NCBI GenBank assembly: GCA_964353875.1 | Contig: CAYGXU010000058.1 | Coordinates: 1 to 19,303 of the forward strand | Direction of reading: 5' to 3' | DNA: 19,303 nt | Origin: MGNI01 sp964353875 | GTDB taxonomy: Bacteria; Chloroflexota; Anaerolineae; Anaerolineales; E44-bin32 | Shown: positions 6,349 through 15,275 of the stretch, piece after piece | How the letters are laid out: each line of letters opens with the position of its first letter | How positions within the stretch are numbered: the stretch's first letter is position 1 | Notes under the pieces: model-generated | The model's database searches: none | Told to the model about the DNA's origin: nothing | What the model saw: the letters and a program-made list of their open reading frames with translations, nothing else | Made by a program: the position numbers and the translations under genes

Positions 6349-7740
6349 TTACTCTGATCTTCCATCTTTCCTTTTCCGTGCGCGGAACGAAAAGCGTAAG
6401 GGAGTTCCGAGAAAACCATACTTTTCGCGGAGGCGATTCTCCAGAAAGCGTTTATAACTGAAATGAACGAGGTGGGGGTCATTAACATGGAAGAGAAACG
6501 TGGGCGGATCTGTACGCACCTGGGAAACATAATAAACTCTAAGCCGTTTTCCCGCTTTTGAGGGAGGGGCGTGAGAATCAGTTGCATCGCGGATAAGACG
6601 GTTCATCTCCGAGGTGGGGATCCGCCTTAGACGTTCTTCCTGAACTCGGAAGGCGGTTGGGAGGACTTGGCTAACACGTTGTCCTGTCTTAGCTGATATG
6701 AAAAGTACAGGGACATAGTCGAGAAAATTGAGCTTCTCACGCACTTGCTCTGTGAAGCTCGTCATGGTATTGGCATCTTTGTGGATCGCGTCCCATTTGT
6801 TGACCAAGACAAGGACGCTTTTCATTTTATCGATGACCATTCCGGCGATATGAGCATCCTGAGCAGTCACTCCCTCGGTGGCGTCGATAAGCAAGGCGAC
6901 AACATCGGCTCGTTCTATGGCTTTAAGGGTTCTCAAAACGGAATACTTCTCGACCCCCGGCTCGATATGGCCGCGACGCCGGATGCCTGCCGTATCAATC
7001 AACAGGAGGCGTTGATCATAATAGGTCATGGTCGTATCGACGGCATCGCGTGTGGTACCCGGGATGGGCGAGACGATCACCCTCTCTTCGCCCAGGATTT
7101 TATTCAGTAGACTGGATTTCCCCACGTTGGGTTTCCCAACGATGGCGATTTTGATGATCGCTTCCTCTTCCTCATTGAAATGTTCAAGCGGACCGAGGAT
7201 TTCGATAAGACGATCAAGCAAATCACCAGTACCCGTTCCGTGCAGCGCTGAAATGGGGATCGGCTCTCCGAGGCCAAGTCGATAGAATTCTACAGCGCCA
7301 GCACGACGCTTCTCGTTATCACATTTATTCACAGCCACGAGAATGGGCGGCCAGGGTTGGCCTTCCCGTTGAGTTTGGTGGCGGCGCAGGATCATGGCAA
7401 CCTCTTCGTCCGCAGGAGTAGGGCCGGTCTCGCCATCCACCAAGAAAATGATTGCGTCCGCATCTTGAGTGGCCTGCTCCGCCTGTACCCGAATTTGTGC
7501 GATATAGTCGACCGAGCCAAGGGAGAGCGGCGTTTCTCGCCCGAAAATAGTCGGATCGATTCCTCCCGTATCGACAATATCGAGGTTGACACCATTCCAT
7601 TCGCTCTCCGCTACTAAGCGATCGCGCGTGGTGCCAGGGACATCATCGACGACCGCCAGGCGTTCACCGGCCAGGCGATTAAATAGTGTAGATTTTCCCA
7701 CATTGGGGCGTCCCACCAGAGCGACGATGGGCTTTGTCAT
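6349..7740 (-). CDS. der: Ribosome-assembly GTPase Der (EngA)
   Basis: Der is a double GTPase needed for late assembly of the 50S ribosomal subunit. Two tandem G domains are visible. The first has GRPNVGKS (residues 10-17), DTGG (57-60) and NKCD (138-141). The second has GKPNVGKS (202-209), DTAG (249-252) and NKWD (314-317). A C-terminal KH-like domain (about 355-463) contains the expected R-(V/I)-x-Y and Y-x-R-F-L-E-N motifs. The length of 463 residues is normal. The ATG at 7740 was chosen over an in-frame GTG at 7746 because AGAGG sits five bases before the ATG and would overlap the GTG. It starts eight bases after the cdaR stop, so it is translated from the cda transcript; its ribosome site overlaps the end of cdaR. 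Confidence 0.98.
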   Translation of the reverse strand: MTKPIVALVGRPNVGKSTLFNRLAGERLAVVDDVPGTTRDRLVAESEWNGVNLDIVDTGGIDPTIFGRETPLSLGSVDYIAQIRVQAEQATQDADAIIFLVDGETGPTPADEEVAMILRRHQTQREGQPWPPILVAVNKCDNEKRRAGAVEFYRLGLGEPIPISALHGTGTGDLLDRLIEILGPLEHFNEEEEAIIKIAIVGKPNVGKSSLLNKILGEERVIVSPIPGTTRDAVDTTMTYYDQRLLLIDTAGIRRRGHIEPGVEKYSVLRTLKAIERADVVALLIDATEGVTAQDAHIAGMVIDKMKSVLVLVNKWDAIHKDANTMTSFTEQVREKLNFLDYVPVLFISAKTGQRVSQVLPTAFRVQEERLRRIPTSEMNRLIRDATDSHAPPSKAGKRLRVYYVSQVRTDPPTFLFHVNDPHLVHFSYKRFLENRLREKYGFLGTPLRFSFRARKRKDGRSE

Positions 7741-7748
7741 GCTCACCT

Positions 7749-8984
7749 CTACTGGGTCGGCGTGGGTGTTACCAGGGGAGCGATTGAGATTTCCACTTCG
7801 ACTGTATTGGGCAGAGTATCCGCTTCAACCTCAATTTGGGACACAATGACTTCGGGTATGACGGTATGTGTACCAATCTCGAGGTCAACCAGGTTGACGA
7901 CCACACGTACATCTTCCGCTAGTAATCCTTCCAAGATCGCTAAAGGTCCAGTCAATGTGACGATGACTGAGTTGGGGGAGATTTTTGCCGCCAGAGCGGG
8001 GTCGAGCCCTTGAATTTCAATGGGCAAGTCAAGTGTGATGGTGGTCATGATGGGCTCGATCGTTACTTTTACTAAGATGGTTTGGTTGCCAACGATGGTG
8101 AAGCCTGGCGGCAAGTCGATAAATGTACGACGTTCAACTGTCTCGGTGGCATCGGTAAGATCGATGGGCTCGGTCTCGACAAATCCTGCAAGGTCATCAA
8201 TGGCTTTTGGATCTGAAGTGGTCACCTGGACCAACTCAGGTGCGACAAAGATACTGGTAATACGGTAACCATAAGCGGGGGATCCCTCGATCTTGGGGAT
8301 GACCGATACCAAACGGTAGCGGTCGCTCCTTTCGATCGCCACGGTTACAGAGATGGTCTGTGGTTGGACTTCGATTCCGGTGACTTGTTTGGCATTGTCA
8401 TCGTAAGCGATTAATCTGACCTCTTGCTCAACATCCTGCCTGGCGCCAGCGATATTGATCTCGGCACGGACCTCGGTTACGCGTGATACGGTTGAGGTTG
8501 GTCCCGAAATGGTCGCTTTACTGGGGGAAGCGATCGGTTCAGCGGCCACATATTCCAACGAAGGATCTCCGATCAGGATGAGATTAATCGGAAGTTCCTT
8601 GGTAATGAGAGGTTCGATCGTCACGATAATGATAGCGGGATCAATTTCTGTGATTCGCAGAGGGCGTAAACCGGACTGTGGTTTAAGGGTAAGTTGGTGG
8701 GTTCCGGCAGGCAGCGAGAACAAATCGACATGGATCGGAATACTATCAACGGTGATACGTTGCCATACAGATTCTGGAGCACGGACGGTGACTTTTGCAG
8801 ACTGCGGGAGCTGACCGACAATTTCCAAACCCGCCGCTGGTTGCGAGTAATGGATCGGCACTGGCTCTTCGATTTGTTGCTCAATCGTCGGATCCTCGGT
8901 CGTTACAGCAATGACCCATACTGTAATGGCAAGGACGAATGCCAAGAGTAAAGAGCTTTTATTTTCCCACAACCAGCGAAACAT
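7749..8984 (-). CDS. cdaR: YbbR-domain regulator of the diadenylate cyclase
   Basis: This 411-residue protein has one N-terminal transmembrane segment (about residues 10-28) behind a short cytoplasmic tail, MFRWLWENK, typical of the family. About four YbbR repeats follow, each with the pattern of a beta strand ending in S/A-x-V-x-V-T-x-x-G-P-x-S and a T-I-S-V-T-V-type strand. Examples are KATISGPTSTVSRV and SVIVTLTGPLAILEGL. The repeats are exposed outside the membrane. In Firmicutes CdaR binds and modulates CdaA, and the gene start nine bases after cdaA supports the same partnership here. A TAGGGGT ribosome site precedes the ATG. The C-terminus ends in a short Pro/Thr tail. The usual third partner, glmM, is absent and der follows instead. 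Confidence 0.92.
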   Translation of the reverse strand: MFRWLWENKSSLLLAFVLAITVWVIAVTTEDPTIEQQIEEPVPIHYSQPAAGLEIVGQLPQSAKVTVRAPESVWQRITVDSIPIHVDLFSLPAGTHQLTLKPQSGLRPLRITEIDPAIIIVTIEPLITKELPINLILIGDPSLEYVAAEPIASPSKATISGPTSTVSRVTEVRAEINIAGARQDVEQEVRLIAYDDNAKQVTGIEVQPQTISVTVAIERSDRYRLVSVIPKIEGSPAYGYRITSIFVAPELVQVTTSDPKAIDDLAGFVETEPIDLTDATETVERRTFIDLPPGFTIVGNQTILVKVTIEPIMTTITLDLPIEIQGLDPALAAKISPNSVIVTLTGPLAILEGLLAEDVRVVVNLVDLEIGTHTVIPEVIVSQIEVEADTLPNTVEVEISIAPLVTPTPTQ

Positions 8985-8993
8985 GATTTACCC

Positions 8994-9872
8994 CTATTGA
9001 CCCTTTCGTAAACGGGCAATCGATTGACGCGCTTTTTGGATCCATCGATTGAACCAAGTTGGCCAGATCCGCGAGATTCTTGGGCGATGGAAAGCCATGA
9101 GAATATTTCTCAAACGGCTTTGATCTAAACGGCGGATCATACGCCCGTTGTGTGTAACTGATATCGCCCCAGTCTCTTCTGAGACAACGACTGAGACCGC
9201 ATCGCTGACTTCGCTGATCCCAAGCGCAGCGCGGTGACGAAGACCCATCTGGCGGTCGAGTGATCGGGAAAGTGTGCCAGTGGCTGAGAGCGGCATGACA
9301 CAGGCGCCGGCCACAATCCTGCCCTCACGAACGATAACAGCACCATCGTGTAGCGGGGTGTTGATATAAAAAATCTGCTGGAGTAGATCAGTAGACAGCA
9401 AAGCGTCAAGCCGGACGCCAGTCTCGACATATTCGTCCAGGGGAGTTTCACGCTCAAGGACAATCAGCGCTCCATAGCGATGATCCGAAAGCCGTTGCGC
9501 TGCCGTAACGATCGCACGTACAGTGCGCTCTACCTCAGCGGGTTCAACGCTGATAGTAAACATGGCGCCTGCCCTACCCAACCGTTCAAGCCCACGCCGG
9601 ATTTCGGGGGCGAAGATCACTGGAATGGCAACCAGGAGCGCAGGTAAGGCTGTTCGCACTAACCATGAAAAGGCAGGCAGGCGAATCAGGCTGGTAAGCA
9701 GGGAGATGACGATGATCAGCAGAATCATGCCGCGCAGGATTGGAACCGCCTGGGTCCCTTTCACCAGACTGAGGAGGAAGGCAAAAATAATGGTTACCAG
9801 GAGCAGGTCCAGCGCAGTGCGCCAATCGACGCGCTGCAAGAGGAAAATTAATTCCTGTACAAACTCATCCAC
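8994..9872 (-). CDS. cdaA: Membrane diadenylate cyclase CdaA
   Basis: CdaA makes cyclic di-AMP from two ATP. Three membrane helices (about residues 20-38, 45-62 and 68-88) precede the DAC domain. Catalytic and nucleotide-binding motifs are intact: GALIVLER (134-141), LHDGAVIV with D176-G177-A178, and LRHRAALG with R212-H213-R214. The length of 292 residues is normal. The start is a GTG at 9872; an in-frame TGA two codons upstream rules out a longer product. GGGA seven bases upstream may serve as the ribosome site. The gene begins 32 bases after the TPR gene and is followed by cdaR and der. Cyclic di-AMP controls potassium and osmolyte balance and cell-wall homeostasis in Gram-positives; its targets in this organism are unknown. 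Confidence 0.97.
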   Translation of the reverse strand: MDEFVQELIFLLQRVDWRTALDLLLVTIIFAFLLSLVKGTQAVPILRGMILLIIVISLLTSLIRLPAFSWLVRTALPALLVAIPVIFAPEIRRGLERLGRAGAMFTISVEPAEVERTVRAIVTAAQRLSDHRYGALIVLERETPLDEYVETGVRLDALLSTDLLQQIFYINTPLHDGAVIVREGRIVAGACVMPLSATGTLSRSLDRQMGLRHRAALGISEVSDAVSVVVSEETGAISVTHNGRMIRRLDQSRLRNILMAFHRPRISRIWPTWFNRWIQKARQSIARLRKGQ

Positions 9873-9904
9873 GGTTCATTCCCATCGTTGCGGAGGTCGT
9901 TATT

Positions 9905-12247
9905 TCAGTGTCCGGATTGCAGGTTTTTGAGCAATTCCCGATAACCCTCCATATCCGGAGGTTCCATTTGAATTATGGTTTGGATTGTTCGTATTGCTTC
10001 CCGTACTTGACCAGCGTCAAGTTGAATCTCACCCAAGGCATCATATTGAGCAATGGCATCAGCTTTATGTCCAACAGCCCGGTATGCCTCAGCAAGCCGC
10101 GAATGAAGCCCTTGTTTTCCCGGGTATTCGCGTGTCATCTCCTCAAGCATAGGCAGGATTTCAGCGCCGCGGCTATCGTTCACAAGATATTCTAGATAGT
10201 GATCCAGTGAATTGGCGGCCTCAGCTTCTTGTCCCAATCGGAAATTCAGGTCGATCACTTGGACTTGGGCATGATCATCGCCGGGGTCCAGTTTACAGAT
10301 CTGATCGTATACACGCAATGCGCGTCGCCAGTCGAGACGTGCCATGTCGATGTCGGCCAATTCACGCAGGATCTTCACCATCCACTCCCGGTTAACCGCA
10401 TTAAGCTGAGCGAATTGGAGCGCATCCGCGAGAGTTTTACGAGCCATGTTAATCTCAGCCATCTGGCGATAGATATCGGACAGCTCAATGAATTGGTTCA
10501 TGGCTTCTTCGGCGCGGTCTTGTTGGGTGAGCAAATCGATAATATGCTTGCGTGCCTCGATATCGACGGGCGAGACTTGCAGGATTCTCTTATATAGCTT
10601 TGTGGCTTGGATCGTCTCGCCTCGTACGCGATGGGTTTCAGCGATAGTTCGAAGTTTGATTAGTCCCTGCTCACGACGTCCGGTTTTAAGGAGGATGTCG
10701 GCGATCCGAAGGTGAAGACCCAGATAGCTGGGATTGTACCCCAAAGCAAGCAGGGATTCCTCCATCGCAGAGTAGAGGAAACCCTGAGAGAGTAAGTTGT
10801 CGATGCGTTCCAAAGCTGGGACGATGCGATCAGTCCGCTCTTCCCCGATCACGATCGTGGTAATGGGCACAACGGCTGGGCCAGTTGCCTGGCTTTCCAA
10901 TTGGCCTCGGGCAATACGCATTCGGTGGAGCCACTCCGGTCCACTCAGGAAGTTGAGGATTTTTTCGACGATATTCGAAAGTTCCTTTTCATCCCCTTCA
11001 TTTAAGGTGGCCAGGATTTTTTCATAGGGTTCATTAAGCTGACTCGATTGTTCGTCCATAACCGAGAGTACGTCCGCCAAGCGTAAAGCTTGTAGCAAAT
11101 AACGAGCCGCATCAGCGAGATTCCCTTGTGAGCGAGTGATACGTCCGAGCGCAAGGTTGGACCCCAGAGCCAGGTCAGGGTGGCCAATGGATACCATCAG
11201 GTGTTGACGAGCGCCATCATAATCGTGCAGATCTTTAAGCAGTAGTCCAAGGATGTAGTGGACAGCAGGGTGATCCAGCCCAGAATCGACGGCGTGTGAA
11301 AATTCTTTGGCTGCCTGTCGTTTGTTCCCTCTTGTTTGTAAATCGATCGCTTTTCCGAGGAGTTGAAATTTCTTCGTGCTGCCTGGGCTTTTACGTATCT
11401 CCCCCAGGCGACCACTCATCCCCTCGCCGAATTCAAGGGCTTCGGATGGCTCGTCTCCCCCGCCTTCGGAGGCTTCATCAAAAAGCATTCCGGCGAGCAT
11501 AGTAAGCGCTTGATCCTGAGCAGCCACCTCCGGATCGTCAAGCTTTCCCTCGCCCTCAGGCAATGCCAGGGGCGTATCTTGTCGTAAAATGTCTTTTACT
11601 TCCGGTATACGCAATGGTCCGGTTCGGCCACGCGGGGAAGAGGGTGGAGGTAAAAGTGTCCCTTGACGTAACGCTCGTAGGGCACTGAGCGCTTCGGGAT
11701 CTGTTGGTTGAAGGCGAAGCGCGTTTTGGGCTGATTCTAATGCCCGATCGGTCTTCTGGTTGCGCTGTAGGATGGCGGCGACTGAGAGATATTCATGGGC
11801 AGCATCTCGCTTTCGTCCCAAACGTTCAAAGGTCAAAGCAAGGCGTGATCGAACTGCCAGGTTGTTTGGATCGAGTCGGGCACTATGAGTCCAATTTTCA
11901 ATCGCCTTATCGGCATTCCGTTGGCGGACATACAGATCCGCGGCGACTTCTCTTTGCTCGATTGCTAAATGAGTTTCTTCCAGGCTTTCGTAAATTTCGG
12001 CGCTTTTCTCAGCTGGGATGGGATCGCCAGAGGAGGCTTTCGCAGCTTTTTGATAGACAGTGAGCGCTTCTTCCATTCGACCTGTCTCTAAAAGCGCTAA
12101 TCCGAGGCTGGTCAACGCGGTCGAATCATCAGGGAATTCAGCCAATGCCTTTCGATAAAACTCAATGGCGCGATCCCATTGCTGCTCCCAAGCTGCAGAA
12201 TGGCCCAAACGCATGGATTCATCAAATAGGTCTTGACGTCCTGTCAT
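9905..12247 (-). CDS. Large TPR-repeat protein
   Basis: This protein of 780 residues is built almost entirely of helical tetratricopeptide repeats. An N-terminal block (about residues 5-195) holds clear repeats such as WDRAIEFYRKALAEFPDD and ADKAIENWTHSARLDPNN. A low-complexity Pro/Gly/Glu-rich linker (about 196-285) follows. A long second block of TPRs runs to the end, with ATKLYKRILQVSPVDIEAR and RALRVYDQICKLDPGDDHA. It has no signal peptide or membrane helix, so it should be a cytoplasmic scaffold. The ATG at 12247, with GGAAG eight bases upstream, is preferred. In-frame alternatives are ATG at 12262 and TTG at 12277, but neither has a ribosome site. It sits between polA and the cdaA-cdaR-der genes and appears to head that operon. 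Its partners are unknown. Confidence 0.9.
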   Translation of the reverse strand: MTGRQDLFDESMRLGHSAAWEQQWDRAIEFYRKALAEFPDDSTALTSLGLALLETGRMEEALTVYQKAAKASSGDPIPAEKSAEIYESLEETHLAIEQREVAADLYVRQRNADKAIENWTHSARLDPNNLAVRSRLALTFERLGRKRDAAHEYLSVAAILQRNQKTDRALESAQNALRLQPTDPEALSALRALRQGTLLPPPSSPRGRTGPLRIPEVKDILRQDTPLALPEGEGKLDDPEVAAQDQALTMLAGMLFDEASEGGGDEPSEALEFGEGMSGRLGEIRKSPGSTKKFQLLGKAIDLQTRGNKRQAAKEFSHAVDSGLDHPAVHYILGLLLKDLHDYDGARQHLMVSIGHPDLALGSNLALGRITRSQGNLADAARYLLQALRLADVLSVMDEQSSQLNEPYEKILATLNEGDEKELSNIVEKILNFLSGPEWLHRMRIARGQLESQATGPAVVPITTIVIGEERTDRIVPALERIDNLLSQGFLYSAMEESLLALGYNPSYLGLHLRIADILLKTGRREQGLIKLRTIAETHRVRGETIQATKLYKRILQVSPVDIEARKHIIDLLTQQDRAEEAMNQFIELSDIYRQMAEINMARKTLADALQFAQLNAVNREWMVKILRELADIDMARLDWRRALRVYDQICKLDPGDDHAQVQVIDLNFRLGQEAEAANSLDHYLEYLVNDSRGAEILPMLEEMTREYPGKQGLHSRLAEAYRAVGHKADAIAQYDALGEIQLDAGQVREAIRTIQTIIQMEPPDMEGYRELLKNLQSGH

Positions 12248-12286
12248 AGCATCAACTTCCATCCGCGAGGATGGCAAAGCGAGGCG

Positions 12287-12292
12287 AGTATA
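12287..12292 (-). promoter_or_regulatory. Possible -10 element for the TPR-cda-der operon
   Basis: TATACT on the minus strand lies about 40 bases before the chosen TPR start in a 176-base gap after polA. The candidate -35, TGAGCA at 18 bases, is poor, so this remains a guess. Read-through from polA is an alternative because no terminator is evident in the gap. Confidence 0.3.
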
Positions 12293-12423
12293 GCATATCT
12301 TGTTCTCGGCTGCTCATAATCGAGTGCATCCTTTGCCCCTCTGCTTACCAGCCACACTTTTTTATTGTGAAGCATTGATGTTTTAAAAGGGAACAGACGG
12401 GTCAGCCCTCCAAGAGAAGGGAT

Positions 12424-15201
12424 CTACAATGCTTCCATGTCCGCCCAATTCGGCCCCGCTTTTGCGTCCATCTTCAAAGAGATCCGCAGTTGAAAAGCCT
12501 GTTGCATCACGTTTTTCACAAGCTGAGCGGTTGGTTTTAGTTCCTCTTGGGGACACTCCAATACCAATTCATCATGAACCTGGAGCAACATCTTTCCCCC
12601 CAATCCCTTCCCGTCTAGTTGAGATGGCAGGCGGAGCATGGCGATCTTAATGATGTCTGCAGCGGTCCCTTGAATCGGAGCATTGATGGCTTCCCGCTCT
12701 GCACGGGAACGAGCTTGCTCTGAGACATTGATCGCGCCTCGTTCTAGTTCTGGGAAGTATCGGCGTCGGCCTAATAGGGTTTCAACATACCCTCGTTCGG
12801 CGGCAAATTGTTTGGCTTGGTCCAGATAACGACGGACACCAGGGAAACGTTGGAAATATGTTTCTACAAAATCCTCCGCTTCGGCTAAGGTAAAGTCAGT
12901 GGCACGTGTTAGCCCATAAGGGCTCATCCCATAGATCAGCCCGAAGTTTACAGCCTTCGCCTGACGTCGCATCATCGCCGTGACTTCTTCGGTGGGGACA
13001 TTGTAAATCGCTGCTGCAGTGGCGGAGTGAATATCTTGGTCCGCCAAGAAGGCTGCGTTCATCGCTTGATCTTCGGAAATATGTGCGACGATACGTAGTT
13101 CAATTTGTGAATAATCCACGCTGAGTAAGATCTTTCCGGGGGCGGAAATAAAAGCCCGGCGGATCTCTCTTCCCAGGTCTGTGCGAATGGGGATGTTTTG
13201 TAGATTGGGGTTCGACGAGGCAATACGGCCAGTAACTGTGCCAGTTTGGTTATACGAAGTATGAATGCGTCCTGTGCCGGGATTGATTTGTTGAGGTAAT
13301 GCGTCAACATAAGTGGATTTCAACTTGCCCAACTCACGATGGCTCAAGATCAATTCGATCACTGGATGGGTATCTTTTAACTCGTCTAAGACAGAGGCGG
13401 CGGTTGAGTAGTGACCGGATGCTGTGCGGCGTGTCCGATCGGGCGGAGAAAGATGCAACTCGTCAAAGAGGACTTGAGATAATTGTTGAGTGGAGTTGAT
13501 ATTAAAGGGATGACCGATGTATCGGTAGATCTGTGTTTCGATCTCATCCTGTTGGCCCGCCAGCTTAGTCGAATATTCTTTCATGAACTCGCCGTCCAGC
13601 AAAATCCCTGTCATTTCCATATCGGCCAGGATGGGGATCAGAGGTATTTCCAAGTCCCGGAAGAGTTTCTCCAGGGCTTTCTCTTTAATCTCCTTCTCAA
13701 GTTCTGCCATCAGACGAAAACAAACACGAGCGTCTGCGATTGCATATGGAGCAACTTTCTCCACAGGAACTTCGGACATGATTCGTTGATTACGACCACT
13801 TCCAATCAGTTCCTCGATCTCGGTCATTTCGATCCCAAGCCGCACCCAGGCCAGGTTCTTTAAACCAAGGTTGCGAGAGCTGGGATCACAGAGCCATTCT
13901 GCCAACATCGTGTCGAATGTCATCGGCGCAACATGCAGACCATTGCGGGCAAGCAGGATAAAGTCGTATTTCAGATTATGTCCAATTTTTGCGATCTTTG
14001 GATTGGTGAGGGATTTGCGAAGCGCTTGAAGCACATTTCTTTGCTCAAGTTGTTGAAAAGCAACAATGCCAGAGTGATGACCGATAGGGATGTAATATCC
14101 TTCATGGGGTGATACAGCCAGTGAGATGCCTACCAGATCAGCTCGCATCGCCTGTGTGCTTGTGGTCTCAACATCAAATGCGATTGTAATGGTGTCTTCA
14201 AGGCGACGAACTAAACTTTCCAGGTCTTCCGCATTCGAAATAATGATATCCTGGGTATCCTGCTGCTTTGATTGGACTTGATCGGCCTTGAAGAAGCTCA
14301 TTTGATGACTCTCTCTATTCAAACCCGGCAAGCGGTCGAGCAAAGTACGGAATTCGAGCTCTCTGAATAGTTCGACGACCGTATCTCGGTTATAGTCCCG
14401 TGTTCGGCAAGCGTCAGGCTCGAAGCGCAAAGGCAGATCCGTGACGATCTGAGCCAACCTCTTACTCATGTACGCTTGTTCTTTCTGCTCGATCAATTTG
14501 CTTCGATAGCGACCTGGAATTTCGTCCAGATGTTGGTAGATCGCATCCAGGCTGTCATATTGTTGTAATAAATCCACCGCTGTTTTTTCGCCAATCCCTC
14601 TGACTCCCGGGATATTATCGCTCGAGTCTCCAACCAGGGCTTTGAAATCGACGATTTGCTCTGGTCGAACACCAAATTTCTTTTGCACTTCCTTAGGGGT
14701 GTAGTCAATGGCTTCTGAGAGTTTCTGGCCAGCGAGGCGTATCGTGATGTTTTCATCCGAAAGCTGAAGGAGGTCTCGATCTCCTGTGATAATGACCGGA
14801 TGGAGACCTGCCTTGGCGGCCTGTTGTGCCATGGCGCCAAGGACATCATCCGCCTCATAGCCCTCCTTCTCAAAAATCGGTATGCCAAATGCTTGAACCA
14901 ACTGCCGAATGCGGTTGAGTTGGGGGACGAGGTCCTCGGGCATTTTTTCGCGCGTGGCTTTGTAGTCCGGATAAATATCATCGCGGAATGTTCGACCGGT
15001 ATCGAAACAAACAGCGAGATATTCGGGTGTCTCCTCTGTCAATAAACGTAGCAAAACCGAGGCGAAACCATACACACCAGCTGTTGGTTCCCCTGCCTTT
15101 GTGGTGAAGCGTGTTGCACCCCCAGCGCCGGTCAGGGCGAAATAGGTACGGTATGCCAGCGCGTGTCCGTCGATGAGAAAAAACCTTGGTCGAGGAGGCA
15201 T
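12424..15201 (-). CDS. polA: DNA polymerase I, three-domain form
   Basis: Pol I removes RNA primers and fills gaps in replication and repair. The 925-residue product has all three domains. The 5'-nuclease domain (about 1-290) has FLIDGHALAYR, YEADDVLG and TGDRDLLQL. The 3'-5' proofreading domain (about 320-505) keeps its acidic residues: D343 and E345 in FDVETT, D413 in HNLKYD, and Y486/D490 in YAIAD. The polymerase domain (about 530-925) has motif A with D696 (SVDYSQIELR), motif B with K749, F753 and Y757 (KAVNFGLIYG), and motif C with H876-D877-E878 (QVHDELVLE). Proofreading should therefore be active, unlike in Thermus Pol I. The ATG at 15201 has AGGGAG eight bases upstream; an in-frame GTG at 15210 overlaps that site and was rejected. 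A promoter lies just upstream. Confidence 0.98.
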   Translation of the reverse strand: MPPRPRFFLIDGHALAYRTYFALTGAGGATRFTTKAGEPTAGVYGFASVLLRLLTEETPEYLAVCFDTGRTFRDDIYPDYKATREKMPEDLVPQLNRIRQLVQAFGIPIFEKEGYEADDVLGAMAQQAAKAGLHPVIITGDRDLLQLSDENITIRLAGQKLSEAIDYTPKEVQKKFGVRPEQIVDFKALVGDSSDNIPGVRGIGEKTAVDLLQQYDSLDAIYQHLDEIPGRYRSKLIEQKEQAYMSKRLAQIVTDLPLRFEPDACRTRDYNRDTVVELFRELEFRTLLDRLPGLNRESHQMSFFKADQVQSKQQDTQDIIISNAEDLESLVRRLEDTITIAFDVETTSTQAMRADLVGISLAVSPHEGYYIPIGHHSGIVAFQQLEQRNVLQALRKSLTNPKIAKIGHNLKYDFILLARNGLHVAPMTFDTMLAEWLCDPSSRNLGLKNLAWVRLGIEMTEIEELIGSGRNQRIMSEVPVEKVAPYAIADARVCFRLMAELEKEIKEKALEKLFRDLEIPLIPILADMEMTGILLDGEFMKEYSTKLAGQQDEIETQIYRYIGHPFNINSTQQLSQVLFDELHLSPPDRTRRTASGHYSTAASVLDELKDTHPVIELILSHRELGKLKSTYVDALPQQINPGTGRIHTSYNQTGTVTGRIASSNPNLQNIPIRTDLGREIRRAFISAPGKILLSVDYSQIELRIVAHISEDQAMNAAFLADQDIHSATAAAIYNVPTEEVTAMMRRQAKAVNFGLIYGMSPYGLTRATDFTLAEAEDFVETYFQRFPGVRRYLDQAKQFAAERGYVETLLGRRRYFPELERGAINVSEQARSRAEREAINAPIQGTAADIIKIAMLRLPSQLDGKGLGGKMLLQVHDELVLECPQEELKPTAQLVKNVMQQAFQLRISLKMDAKAGPNWADMEAL

Positions 15202-15238
15202 CTCTATCACTCCCTTGAATGGTAATCATCCCGTGTAG

Positions 15239-15267
15239 ATTGTACCCTGTGAGATGGGCGGTGATAA
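15239..15267 (-). promoter_or_regulatory. Sigma-70-type promoter of polA
   Basis: TTATCA (15267-15262) and TACAAT (15244-15239) on the minus strand are separated by 17 bases and match consensus at four and five of six positions. The predicted start near 15232 gives a leader of about 30 bases to the polA ATG. Confidence 0.55.
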
Positions 15268-15275
15268 AGGTTATT

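Noticed and set aside
12247..12277. A longer TPR protein starting at TTG 12277
   Set aside because: There is no ribosome site before it and it lies only nine bases from the possible -10 element. The ATG at 12247 has a reasonable ribosome site.
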